Positions 45,214-53,577 of a DNA stretch of 64,000 bases are shown one piece after another (position 1 is the first letter of the stretch; the number at the start of each line of letters is the position of its first letter). This DNA comes from Neisseriales bacterium. Its GTDB lineage: Bacteria > Pseudomonadota > Gammaproteobacteria > Burkholderiales > Q3-R57-64. The DNA is taken from contig CP064990.1 of NCBI GenBank assembly GCA_016699915.1, positions 62,001-126,000 on the forward strand, in the 5' to 3' direction. A program made the position numbers and the translations under genes. Below the pieces are notes generated by a model. The model was not told the DNA's origin, made no database searches, and worked only from the letters and a program-made list of their open reading frames with translations.

Positions 45214-45717
45214 CTACATATTACTTTCATGTAGCTTTTTTAGTTTTTGACGAATTCTTTGTTGTTTGAGTAAAGAGAGATACTCTACAAACAGCTTGCC
45301 ATTTAAATGATCAATTTCATGCTGTATGCAAATTGCTGATAGCCCTGTTGCTTGAAAAGAGAATGTGTTGCCCTGTTGGTTGATTGCTTTAATAGCGATG
45401 TTTTTTGAGCGGTTAACTGTCCCCAGAAAGCCGGGTATGGATAAACAGCCTTCTTCGCAAGATATTTGACCGTCGCGATTGGTTATTTCTGGGTTCACAA
45501 ATACCATAACTTGATTTTTTTCTTCACTAGTATCCATTACAAAGATGCGCTGTTGGATATTCACTTGTGTTGCGGCAAGACCAATGCCTCCTGCGGCATA
45601 CATGGTTTCAATCATATCCGAAATATATTGCTTGGTTTGCTGGTCAAGCGCCTTAACAGGTTGAGCAATTTGGTGTAATCGCTCATCTGGATAATGCAGA
45701 ATACTTAATAGTGCCAT
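45214..45717 (-). CDS. def: Peptide deformylase
   Basis: Iron-dependent enzyme that removes the formyl group from nascent proteins. The 167-residue product has the three family motifs in order: GIGLAATQV (residue 45), EEGCLSIPG with the metal cysteine (about 90), and QHEIDHLNG with the two metal histidines (about 132). Operon with fmt. On the other side, smg-topA diverge across a 310-base gap where dprA would normally be. Confidence 0.97.
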   Translation of the reverse strand: MALLSILHYPDERLHQIAQPVKALDQQTKQYISDMIETMYAAGGIGLAATQVNIQQRIFVMDTSEEKNQVMVFVNPEITNRDGQISCEEGCLSIPGFLGTVNRSKNIAIKAINQQGNTFSFQATGLSAICIQHEIDHLNGKLFVEYLSLLKQQRIRQKLKKLHESNM

Positions 45718-46027
45718 ATTTTATTAACAAACGTATCTTGATATTTCTACAAAGGTATATATCAGGTATATTGTAGCGTAACTCCACAGTGATTAGCCCC
45801 TAAAATTTCCAAGAATTGCTGGGCATCTTCAAAAATAAACCGCAAAATTAGAAGGAAACGCAAAAGATACGTTGAGTGCTTGGAGCTATGGAGCTATCTA
45901 GGTGTTGGTGGCTAATTTAAAAACGCTCTATTTTTGGCAGACTGAAAATTTTTTTAAGCAAGAATTGTTAAGATAGCAATGAAGGTTGGTAGAATGTCGT
46001 GCTATTTGAAAATGGGATTGGGTGCAT
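45718..46027. other. def/smg spacer where dprA is expected; possible remnant
   Basis: In betaproteobacteria def or fmt is commonly followed by dprA, smg and topA. Here the 310-base gap has no dprA motif on either strand. On the minus strand, a 40-codon frame ends at about 45758 with FIFEDAQQFLEILGANHC then GVTLQYT and a stop. It looks protein-like but has no start and I do not recognise it. A pair of GGTATAT repeats (45754-45760, 45765-45771) lies near def and may belong to its promoter region. The gap must also hold the divergent promoters of def and smg. Confidence 0.4.
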
Positions 46028-46486
46028 ATGTTAGGCGTTTTGGCCTTTTTAGCTGGTTTTTTTAAGCATTTTGAATATTTTCCAGAGCAAATAGATTTGA
46101 AGCGTTGCTTGGTGATGGCTGGTTTCTCTGAAAATGAAATTGAAGAGGCCCTAAGCTGGTTGGAGCCACTGAAAGTTGCTCAGCCTTTAGAAACCGATGC
46201 TATTAGCAAAAGTCGCAGCATCAGGGTGTATTCAACCATTGAATGCAAAAAAATGTCTGTCTCGATCCGAGGTTTTATTCAATTTTTGGAAAGAGAGGGT
46301 GGTATTACCGCCTTGCAACGTGAAACGATTATCAACCAATTGCTCAGTTTACCAGATCAAGATATTACCCTCCACAGCGCCAAACTTATTGGGTTGATGG
46401 TTTTGTGGCCTCACAAGCAAGCATTGCCTGCATTGGTGAGAGAAAATTTATTGTCAGCCATTCCTATTGAACAAACCCTGCAATAA
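46028..46486 (+). CDS. smg: Smg family protein (DUF494)
   Basis: Conserved proteobacterial protein of unknown function encoded next to topA and, usually, dprA. The 152-residue product matches the family layout: MLGVLAFLAGFFKHFEYFPEQ at the start (partial), a MAGFSENEIEEALSWLEPL segment, IRVYSTIECKKMS and SIRGFIQFLEREGGI. A GTG at 46022 would add two residues; the ATG at 46028 fits. topA follows 48 bases downstream. Confidence 0.9.
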   Translation: MLGVLAFLAGFFKHFEYFPEQIDLKRCLVMAGFSENEIEEALSWLEPLKVAQPLETDAISKSRSIRVYSTIECKKMSVSIRGFIQFLEREGGITALQRETIINQLLSLPDQDITLHSAKLIGLMVLWPHKQALPALVRENLLSAIPIEQTLQ

Positions 46487-46534
46487 GTTTATGTAGCACA
46501 TATTGCATGAATGTTTTAATCACAGAATAAGGTT

Positions 46535-48817
46535 ATGTCCAGCCATCTACTTGTTGTTGAATCGCCCGCCAAAGCCAAGACACTTGGTAAGTATTTGGGC
46601 AACAACTTTAAAATTCTAGCGTCTTATGGGCACGTACGCGATTTAGTACCCAAAAATGGTGCCGTAGATGTGGATAATGATTTTGCAATGAAATACCAAA
46701 ACATTGCTAGTCATACTAAATATATCAATGCTATTGTCAATGCTGCACGCAATGCACAATGTGTTTATTTAGCAACTGATCCGGATCGTGAGGGCGAAGC
46801 AATTGCGTGGCACATTACCCAGATTCTGCGTAGCAAAAAAATATTGCAGGATAAGACTATAAAGCGCTTAGCTTTTCACGAAATCACCAAGGATGCAGTA
46901 CAAGAAGCCATTGCCAATCCACGTAACATTTTGCAGGAACTAGTGGATGCACAGCAGGCAAGGCGCGCATTGGATTACTTGGTTGGCTTTAACCTTTCTC
47001 CACTACTTTGGAAAAAAATTCGCCGTGGTTTATCTGCAGGACGCGTGCAAAGTCCTGCGCTGCGCTTAATTTGCGAGCGCGAACAAATGATTCGTGATTT
47101 TGTGACACAGGAATATTGGACGGTTCATCTGAGCAGCCACAAAGGTAGCCAAAAACTATTTGCCAAGTTAATGGCAGTAAATGGCAAAAAAATAGCACAG
47201 TTCGATATTCCTAATGAAGCTATTAAATCGGCTTTGATCGAGCAATTTGCTGAAAAAATGGCACGTGTTATTAAAATTCAAAACAAGAAAAAAACACGTA
47301 ATCCTGCCCCCCCTTTTACCACCTCAACTTTGCAGCAAGAAGCTTCCCATAAGCTAGGCATGACGACTGATAAGACGATGCGTGTTGCGCAGCAATTATA
47401 TGAAGGTGTGAATATTGGCCAAGAAACGGTAGGCCTGATTAGCTACATGCGTACTGATTCTGTAACGCTAGCAAAAGAGGCGTTATTGGATCTGCGTCGC
47501 TATATTCAGGTGAATTATCCAGCAAATTGTCTACCAGCCAAACCTATTTTATTTAAGAATAAAACTAAAAATGCCCAAGAAGCACACGAAGCTATTCGAC
47601 CTACTTCAATTGACCGTGCTCCGGATAAGCTAAAACCTTACTTAACCCAAGATCAGTACAGATTGTATGACATCATTTGGAAGCGCACAATTAGTTGTCA
47701 GATGTCCCCCGCTATTTTTGAAGCTACAACAGTGGATCTTAAATTGGGTGAAGGGATTTTTCGTGCAACAGGCCAGGTGTTAATTTTTCCAAGCTTTTTA
47801 TCTATCTATCAATACGCAGAAGGAATATCAGATGAAGAGGATCGCGATAATGTAGATTTGCCCGCTCTTAAAGAAGGGGAGTTATTAACAGTTGATGCGA
47901 TTTATGGTGAGCAGCATTTCACACAGCCCTTAGCACGTTTTAATGAGGCTTCTTTGGTTAAGGCACTTGAAGAATACGGTATAGGACGACCTTCTACTTA
48001 TGTGTCCATTATTTCTACACTCAAGCATCGCAAATATGTTGCATTTGAGAAGAAACGTTTTACGCCTACTGATACAGGGGAAGTGGTTAATAAGTTTCTT
48101 ACCGAGCATTTTGCGCAATATGTTGATTATAACTTTACGGCACATATGGAAGATCAGCTAGATGATATTGCAACAGGTAATGGCCATTGGATAACTTTAC
48201 TCCATGGTTTTTGGCGTGATTTTTCTGGGCAAATTTCTGCGAAAGCAAGCTTAACGCGTATGGAAGTAACTACTGAATCCTTAGATGAAGTCTGCCCAAA
48301 ATGCAGTAAACCCATGCTATTGCGTTTTGGGAAACTCGGTCGTTTCGCGGGGTGTTCAGGTTATCCAGATTGTCGTTACACGCATAATATAAATGGTATT
48401 AGCGCGCAACAGATAACAGAAGAAAATTCCATGCTGGAGGGGCGTACTTGTCCGGTATGCCAAGGAGATTTATTAATTAAAAATGGATCCTACAGTAAGT
48501 TTATAGGTTGCACGAATTACCCACAATGCAAATACAGCGAACCCTTAGAAAAGCCTCAAGATACCGGGATAGCTTGTCCTTTGTGTCAACAAGGGCGCCT
48601 TATCACAAAAAAAAGTCGCTACGGTAAACTATTTTATGGTTGCAGCATGTATCCTAGTTGTCAGTATGCTTTATGGGATAAGCCCCTTAATGAATCATGT
48701 CCTACTTGCGGATGGTCTATTCTCATACAAAAAACGACTAAACGATCTGGTCACAGCAAGCGGTGTCCACAAAAAAATTGTGTTTATAGTGTTCCTATTC
48801 ATACACCGGATGAATAG
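46535..48817 (+). CDS. topA: DNA topoisomerase I
   Basis: Type IA topoisomerase that relaxes negative supercoils. The 760-residue product has the TOPRIM domain (LLVVESPAKAKTLGKYLG, then ATDPDREGEAIAWHI), the active-site tyrosine Tyr304 in GLISYMRTDSV, and the C-terminal core (EEYGIGRPSTYVSII). Four Cys4 zinc ribbons occupy about residues 585-755, beginning CPKCSKPM, CPVCQGDL, CPLCQQGR and CPTCGWS. It follows smg, the standard pair. Confidence 0.98.
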   Translation: MSSHLLVVESPAKAKTLGKYLGNNFKILASYGHVRDLVPKNGAVDVDNDFAMKYQNIASHTKYINAIVNAARNAQCVYLATDPDREGEAIAWHITQILRSKKILQDKTIKRLAFHEITKDAVQEAIANPRNILQELVDAQQARRALDYLVGFNLSPLLWKKIRRGLSAGRVQSPALRLICEREQMIRDFVTQEYWTVHLSSHKGSQKLFAKLMAVNGKKIAQFDIPNEAIKSALIEQFAEKMARVIKIQNKKKTRNPAPPFTTSTLQQEASHKLGMTTDKTMRVAQQLYEGVNIGQETVGLISYMRTDSVTLAKEALLDLRRYIQVNYPANCLPAKPILFKNKTKNAQEAHEAIRPTSIDRAPDKLKPYLTQDQYRLYDIIWKRTISCQMSPAIFEATTVDLKLGEGIFRATGQVLIFPSFLSIYQYAEGISDEEDRDNVDLPALKEGELLTVDAIYGEQHFTQPLARFNEASLVKALEEYGIGRPSTYVSIISTLKHRKYVAFEKKRFTPTDTGEVVNKFLTEHFAQYVDYNFTAHMEDQLDDIATGNGHWITLLHGFWRDFSGQISAKASLTRMEVTTESLDEVCPKCSKPMLLRFGKLGRFAGCSGYPDCRYTHNINGISAQQITEENSMLEGRTCPVCQGDLLIKNGSYSKFIGCTNYPQCKYSEPLEKPQDTGIACPLCQQGRLITKKSRYGKLFYGCSMYPSCQYALWDKPLNESCPTCGWSILIQKTTKRSGHSKRCPQKNCVYSVPIHTPDE

Positions 48818-48857
48818 TTGCCAAAACAAATTTTTAGTCATTTGAAACGAAATTGCC

Positions 48858-50117
48858 ATGCATATTGAGCAACAAGTATCTGCTATTTGTCAGCAAGCAA
48901 AGTTAGCTAGTAGGGCGTTAGCTTGCGCTTCAACGCAACAAAAAAATCAAGCCTTATATGAAGCTACTGAAGCACTTTTAAAGCGCTGCGATGAATTGCT
49001 TGCGGCTAATCAACAAGATGTTGCGAAGGCAAAACAAGAACATTTGTCGCAGCCAATGATTGAGCGCCTAATGCTTGATCAAACTGCTATTGAAAAAATG
49101 GCAGAAGGTATACGCGAAATTATAGCATTGCCCGATCCAATTGGAGAAATCAGCCATCTGGTTTATCGTCCTTCTGGTATCCAAGTAGGCAAAATGCGAT
49201 CACCCTTAGGGGTAGTTGCTATTATTTATGAGGCACGGCCTAATGTAACGGCTGATGCAGCGGCTTTATGTCTTAAATCTGGCAATGCTACGATTTTACG
49301 TGGTAGCAAACATGCTCTGCTAAGCAATCAAGCTATTGCACATTGTTTGCAACAAGGTCTAATGAAAGCCAAGTTACCGCATCATGGTATTCAAGTTTTG
49401 GGTGTAACCGATCATCTTGCTGTAACATTATTGGTTCAAATGACTAGCTTTGTTGATGTTGCTGTACTTAGGGGGGGCAAAGGATTAATACAAAACGTAT
49501 GTCGTGAGGCATATGTGCCTGTTATTAAGCATTTGGATGGGATATGCCATGTTTATATTGATCAGTATGCCAATTTAGACAAAGCGTTTGCTATTGCTTT
49601 GAATGCCAAAACGCAGCGCTACAGCACTTGTAATACAATGGAAACGCTCCTCGTACAAGAGGAGGTAGCGCCCATTATCCTGCCCAAACTTGCTAAAGCC
49701 TATTGGGAAAAAGGTGTTGAGCTTCGGGGTTGCCAAAAAACTTGCGTATTGCTGGGCAACCAAGCTGTTGTTGCCAAAGACCTTGATTGGTCTACCGAAT
49801 ATCTTGCGCCGATACTGTCTATCCGGATTGTGCCATCGCTATCCGAAGCCATTGCACATATTAATACTTTTGGCAGTCATCATACCGACAGCATCATGAC
49901 GGAACATTATAGCCATGCGCAGCGTTTTTTAAGAGAAGTAGAATCTGCAAGCGTCATGATCAATGCCTCAACACGCTTATCAGATGGTTTCGAATATGGT
50001 TTGGGGGCAGAAATCGGCATTTCAACAGATAAAATTCATGCCAGAGGTCCGGTTGGTTTAGAGGGACTAACCAGCCAAAAATGGATTGTGCTAGGCGATG
50101 GGCAATTAAGAAGTTGA
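48858..50117 (+). CDS. proA: Glutamate-5-semialdehyde dehydrogenase
   Basis: Reduces glutamyl 5-phosphate to the semialdehyde, second step of proline synthesis after ProB. The 419-residue product has the aldehyde-dehydrogenase fold: GVVAIIYEARPNVTADAAAL near residue 115, LRGGKGLIQNV, the catalytic Cys258 in RYSTCNTMETLL and the C-terminal GFEYGLGAEIGISTDKIHARG (partial). Length is normal. It lies 40 bases after topA and converges with map. Confidence 0.97.
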   Translation: MHIEQQVSAICQQAKLASRALACASTQQKNQALYEATEALLKRCDELLAANQQDVAKAKQEHLSQPMIERLMLDQTAIEKMAEGIREIIALPDPIGEISHLVYRPSGIQVGKMRSPLGVVAIIYEARPNVTADAAALCLKSGNATILRGSKHALLSNQAIAHCLQQGLMKAKLPHHGIQVLGVTDHLAVTLLVQMTSFVDVAVLRGGKGLIQNVCREAYVPVIKHLDGICHVYIDQYANLDKAFAIALNAKTQRYSTCNTMETLLVQEEVAPIILPKLAKAYWEKGVELRGCQKTCVLLGNQAVVAKDLDWSTEYLAPILSIRIVPSLSEAIAHINTFGSHHTDSIMTEHYSHAQRFLREVESASVMINASTRLSDGFEYGLGAEIGISTDKIHARGPVGLEGLTSQKWIVLGDGQLRS

Positions 50118-50128
50118 TGGATACAAAA

Positions 50129-50917
50129 TTAAGCTATATTTTTGGGTTCATCGGATAGGGTTAATACCTCATATCCACTTTCTGTTACCAAGATTGTATG
50201 CTCCCATTGCGCAGACAAGCTGCGATCCTTCGTGACGATAGTCCATCCATCTTCTGAAAGCGAAACATGGCGCTTACCTTGGTTAATCATGGGCTCAATA
50301 GTAAATATCATGCCAGGTATCAGTTTCATGCCCATGTGTGGGTAGCCATAGTGCAGTATTTGTGGTGGCTCATGAAATTGACGCCCAATACCATGCCCAC
50401 AAAATTCCCGCACCACACTGTAGCCGTTTTTTTCGGCCAGTGTTTGAATAGCGTGGCCGATATCTCCTAATGTTGCATTGGGTACTACTTCATAGATACC
50501 TGCCCACATGCATTCATAGGCTGTTTGGCATAAGCGTTTTGCGTTTTCACTAACATTGCCTATCAAAAACATGCGACTGGTGTCGCCATGGAAGCCATCT
50601 TTAATGACGGTAATATCAATATTAAGAATATCACCACTTTTAAGTGGGGTATCGTTGGGAATACCATGGCAGATGACGTTATTGGGTGACATACAAGTAG
50701 CGTTAGGAAAAGGCGGGCAATTACCTACTGTGTAATGGAGGGGAGCTGGAATTGTTTTTTGCGTATCTACCATATAGCGATGGCACAATAAATCGAGCTC
50801 TTTTGTGGTTGCTCCGACTTTAGCAAAGTGGGTGATATAGTCTAACACTGCGCTTGCTAAGCGACCAGCGGTACGCATTTTTTCAATATCATCAGCGCTC
50901 TTAATGGGTATAGACAT
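50129..50917 (-). CDS. map: Type I methionine aminopeptidase
   Basis: Removes the initiator methionine from new proteins; works after peptide deformylase. The 262-residue product has the pita-bread fold with five metal ligands visible: Asp in ILNIDITVIKDGFHGDTSRMF (two aspartates, about 100-111), His in EFCGHGIGRQFHEPPQI, Glu in FTIEPMINQGK and Glu in WEHTILVTESG. It ends 11 bases from convergent proA. The usual neighbours rpsB-tsf are not here. Confidence 0.97.
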   Translation of the reverse strand: MSIPIKSADDIEKMRTAGRLASAVLDYITHFAKVGATTKELDLLCHRYMVDTQKTIPAPLHYTVGNCPPFPNATCMSPNNVICHGIPNDTPLKSGDILNIDITVIKDGFHGDTSRMFLIGNVSENAKRLCQTAYECMWAGIYEVVPNATLGDIGHAIQTLAEKNGYSVVREFCGHGIGRQFHEPPQILHYGYPHMGMKLIPGMIFTIEPMINQGKRHVSLSEDGWTIVTKDRSLSAQWEHTILVTESGYEVLTLSDEPKNIA

Positions 50918-50994
50918 TCATACAATCCTGCTCAAATTACGCTACCCTTCTTTTGTGGTATATTGGGCGATAATAGTATCCATGTTACGGTCAT

Positions 50995-51582
50995 CTACCA
51001 CGCTAAATCGGGTTCGGTAATTGCGACCACTTTTTGTACCCCTTTGGTTCGACTAATAATTTCTGCTACCTTGCTAGTTTCCTCTTCATTTAATAAACCC
51101 ATAAGATATACGATACCTTGCTCTGTGATGATTTTAAGCTGGGTAATTGGGTAACCTCTACCTGCTAGCAAATTGCAATATACTTTAGCGGTTATCCAAG
51201 TGTCTTGGTTTCTAGCGTTTAATGTTGATAGAGTGCCTAAATCAATGTAATTGAATACTCTACGCACCTCTGGATGATTACGTGTTATTGCATCGGCTTT
51301 TGCACGATCGCCATCATTTAATACTTGTCCTGTGAGCAGGATAGCTCGGTTATAACTGGCCACATTAATATGATTATCAGGCAGTATTGCTTTAATTTTT
51401 TGAGCAATATCAAAAATGATAACCTTATCGCTAATATAAGCGCCCGCTGTCCGGCGATCTTTAGCGGCGGCAACAGTGCTTCCTATAGCGACTCCGCCTA
51501 CTGTTGTGGCTAACAACGAGGCACAGCCAGATAACTGCAATATAAGCCCAAATCCTGCTAGCCAGCTCACCAAACAACGCAT
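50995..51582 (-). CDS. BON-domain outer-membrane lipoprotein (DolP/OsmY-like)
   Basis: Lipoprotein with two BON domains, linked in relatives to outer-membrane integrity. The 195-residue product starts at 51582 (MRCLVSWLAGFGLILQLSGC) with a clear lipobox LSGC. The family segment TVGGVAIGSTVAAAKDRRTAG and two BON repeats (about residues 50-115 and 120-190) follow. The upstream extension to 51648 would bury the signal peptide and is rejected. It is divergent from rsmI across a 201-base spacer, the usual neighbourhood. Confidence 0.9.
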   Translation of the reverse strand: MRCLVSWLAGFGLILQLSGCASLLATTVGGVAIGSTVAAAKDRRTAGAYISDKVIIFDIAQKIKAILPDNHINVASYNRAILLTGQVLNDGDRAKADAITRNHPEVRRVFNYIDLGTLSTLNARNQDTWITAKVYCNLLAGRGYPITQLKIITEQGIVYLMGLLNEEETSKVAEIISRTKGVQKVVAITEPDLAW

Positions 51583-51709
51583 ATAGCGAAATCTGGTACG
51601 CAAAGAGTATGGCTTTATAAACAGGGAGCAAAACCTATTAGGTGTCATCAGTATTTGCCATTGTAATTTCTTGGATAGTCATGACCATAGCACTATTTTG
51701 ACATTAATT

Positions 51710-51742
51710 TTGATTTCGTGATCGCTATTTTGATATATATCA
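51710..51742 (+). promoter_or_regulatory. Putative rsmI promoter with overlapping palindrome
   Basis: TTGATT (51710-51715) and TATATA (51734-51739) are 18 bases apart. The -10 lies inside a perfect 12-base palindrome TGATATATATCA (51731-51742). It sits in the divergent spacer between the BON lipoprotein gene and rsmI, about 40 bases before the rsmI ATG. Pattern only. Confidence 0.35.
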
Positions 51743-51783
51743 CTTTATGATAGATCCCTTAACAATCATAACAGCCTAATTCT

Positions 51784-52671
51784 ATGTCCTTTTTAGACTT
51801 AAGTGAAACAGCGCGCCAATATTTTGTTCCGAAAGTGCTTTATATGATGGCTACACCTATTGGCAATTTAACCGATTTGAGTGCGCGTGCAGTGGCTGGA
51901 TTAGCCTGCGCAGATATTGTTTGTGCTGAAGATACCCGCATAGCAAGCCGTTTATTAAATGCCTGTGGCTTGTCAACGCATTTAGTAAGTGTGCGAGAGC
52001 ATAATGAGCAGGCTATGGCAAAAAAGGTTTGTCGCTGGTTATCAGACAACAACATTGTGGTGTATTTATCTGATGCAGGAACGCCAGCTTTATCTGATCC
52101 TGGCGCTCGGTTGGCGGATACTATATGGCGTGACGGATTTTGTGTGAGTGTTGTGCCAGGTCCTTGTGCAGCAGTTGCAGCATGGTCAGCAAGTGGTGTG
52201 CTAGCTCATTCTTTTTTATTCCAAGGTTTTTTGCCTGCTAAATCTATACAGCGTTGCTTATATTTAGAACGCTGGAGAGCAGTGGATTATGCTGTTATAT
52301 GTTATGAGGCTCCGCATCGCATCATTAGTTTGTTATCAGATATTGTTAAGATGCTAGGCGTAAATAGACAACTGATTTTAGGGAGAGAATTAACGAAAGC
52401 TTTTGAGACGATTATGCGTATGCCTGCTGGCGAGCTTCTAGCATGGGTTAGAAAAGATTGTTATCAACAACGGGGCGAAATGACGCTCATCATCTGTCCT
52501 GAACAACTTCCCAAAACGGATAGAGCAGAATTAACAAAAGAAGCCGATAGAGTATTGCGAATTTTGCTGCTTAATTTACCTATTAAGCAGGCCGTTCAAT
52601 TGACCCACCAAATTACCCGTGCTCCCAAAAAATCATTGTATCACTTGGCGCTGACATTGCGTAATGAATAG
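51784..52671 (+). CDS. rsmI: 16S rRNA C1402 2'-O-methyltransferase RsmI
   Basis: Methylates the ribose of C1402 in the decoding centre of 16S rRNA. The 295-residue product has the tetrapyrrole-methylase fold: LYMMATPIGNLTDLSARAV near residue 19, AEDTRIASRLL, VYLSDAGTPALSDPGARL and VVPGPCAAVAAWSASG. The C-terminal helix-turn-helix-like region is shorter than in some relatives. A tRNA-Leu gene follows 58 bases downstream. Confidence 0.96.
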   Translation: MSFLDLSETARQYFVPKVLYMMATPIGNLTDLSARAVAGLACADIVCAEDTRIASRLLNACGLSTHLVSVREHNEQAMAKKVCRWLSDNNIVVYLSDAGTPALSDPGARLADTIWRDGFCVSVVPGPCAAVAAWSASGVLAHSFLFQGFLPAKSIQRCLYLERWRAVDYAVICYEAPHRIISLLSDIVKMLGVNRQLILGRELTKAFETIMRMPAGELLAWVRKDCYQQRGEMTLIICPEQLPKTDRAELTKEADRVLRILLLNLPIKQAVQLTHQITRAPKKSLYHLALTLRNE

Positions 52672-52689
52672 ATCAATACCCAAGTTGAT

Positions 52690-52718
52690 TTGCAATCACC
52701 TGTATCGCAAGGTAGAAT
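52690..52718 (+). promoter_or_regulatory. Putative tRNA-Leu promoter
   Basis: TTGCAA (52690-52695) and TAGAAT (52713-52718) are 17 bases apart, matching the sigma-70 consensus at four and five of six positions. Initiation would fall about five bases before the mature tRNA. The tRNA could also be read from rsmI. Confidence 0.45.
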
Positions 52719-52729
52719 TCTCGTTCAAA

Positions 52730-52814
52730 GCCCAGGTGGCGAAATTGGTAGACGCAGGGGACTCAAAATCCCCCGCCGTGAGGTGTGACGGTTCGAGTCC
52801 GTCCCTGGGCACCA
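52730..52814 (+). tRNA. tRNA-Leu (anticodon CAA)
   Basis: An 85-base class II tRNA with encoded CCA. The acceptor arms GCCCAGG (52730-52736) and CCTGGGC (52804-52810) pair perfectly; discriminator A and CCA (52812-52814) follow. The anticodon stem GGGGA/TCCCC encloses the loop CTCAAAA, giving CAA at 52764-52766 (reads UUG). The D arm has GGTAGACGC and the T arm ACGGTTCGAGTCCGT. The variable arm is typical of tRNA-Leu. Confidence 0.97.
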
Positions 52815-52865
52815 CTATTTTGCACAACAAACGCTGCGTTATTAAGCTACCGATTGAAGCCTAGC

Positions 52866-53552
52866 TCACCGTTTATATTGTTTGGCAGCATTACTGTTGG
52901 GGTAGCGTTTTATTAGCTCTTTTAGCGTCGCTTCTTTTTTATCTTCTTGGTTAAGCGTTTGGTAGCAGCTGGCAATATTGAAAAGTGCTTCAGGAGCCTT
53001 GGGATGACTTGGAAAATGATGCAAGAAGTTTTTATAAGCTTCAATTGCCTTGTTAAATTCGTTAAGTCCTGTATAAGTAATACCTATCCAAAAACCTGCA
53101 TCAGCAATGTAATTTGGTTGATCATGCGAAGCAATAATTTGAGTAAGTATAGGCAATGCTAGGTTAAATTGGCGGCTATTAATTAGTTCCATAGCATGTT
53201 TATATGAGGCGGTAAGATTGAATTTTTCTGACATATCCTTAGCAGAAACATTATTTTTTTGTGCGATATTTTGTTCACTGATCCTATTATCAAGGTCGCT
53301 GTATAGGTCTTTTTGATGTTTTTTAGTTTCAGATAAATCATGCTGCATTGTTTCAATATCACCACGCATGAGCGTTAATTGTTGCTCATGACGTTCCACG
53401 GCTTGAAATAGCTCCATAAGTTTTTGGTTATTGAGTCGACTTTCTAATTCATTGAGGCGCTTTGTAGTGTTAAAGTTAATCTGTTCGACTTCACCGCTAG
53501 TTGCGCAAGCAGTAAGTAATAAACAAAAAAATAAGGAGAAAATAGTTTTCAT
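52866..53552 (-). CDS. cpoB: Tol-Pal-associated TPR protein CpoB (YbgF), with lipobox
   Basis: Periplasmic coordinator of PBP1B and the Tol-Pal machine during division. The 228-residue product starts MKTIFSLFFCLLLTAC, a signal peptide ending in a lipobox, so it is probably a lipoprotein, unlike soluble E. coli CpoB. A coiled coil (about residues 30-95) and a TPR domain follow (YKHAMELINSRQFNLALPIL; AIEAYKNFLHHFPSHPKAPE; ATLKELIKRYPNSNAAKQYK). The ATG at 53552 is chosen over the in-frame start at 53621. It is usually the last gene of the tol-pal operon; here it follows a DUF945 gene by 25 bases and no pal or tolB is present. Confidence 0.88.
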   Translation of the reverse strand: MKTIFSLFFCLLLTACATSGEVEQINFNTTKRLNELESRLNNQKLMELFQAVERHEQQLTLMRGDIETMQHDLSETKKHQKDLYSDLDNRISEQNIAQKNNVSAKDMSEKFNLTASYKHAMELINSRQFNLALPILTQIIASHDQPNYIADAGFWIGITYTGLNEFNKAIEAYKNFLHHFPSHPKAPEALFNIASCYQTLNQEDKKEATLKELIKRYPNSNAAKQYKR

Positions 53553-53577
53553 GAGCGTATCATAGGACGAGTTGCGC

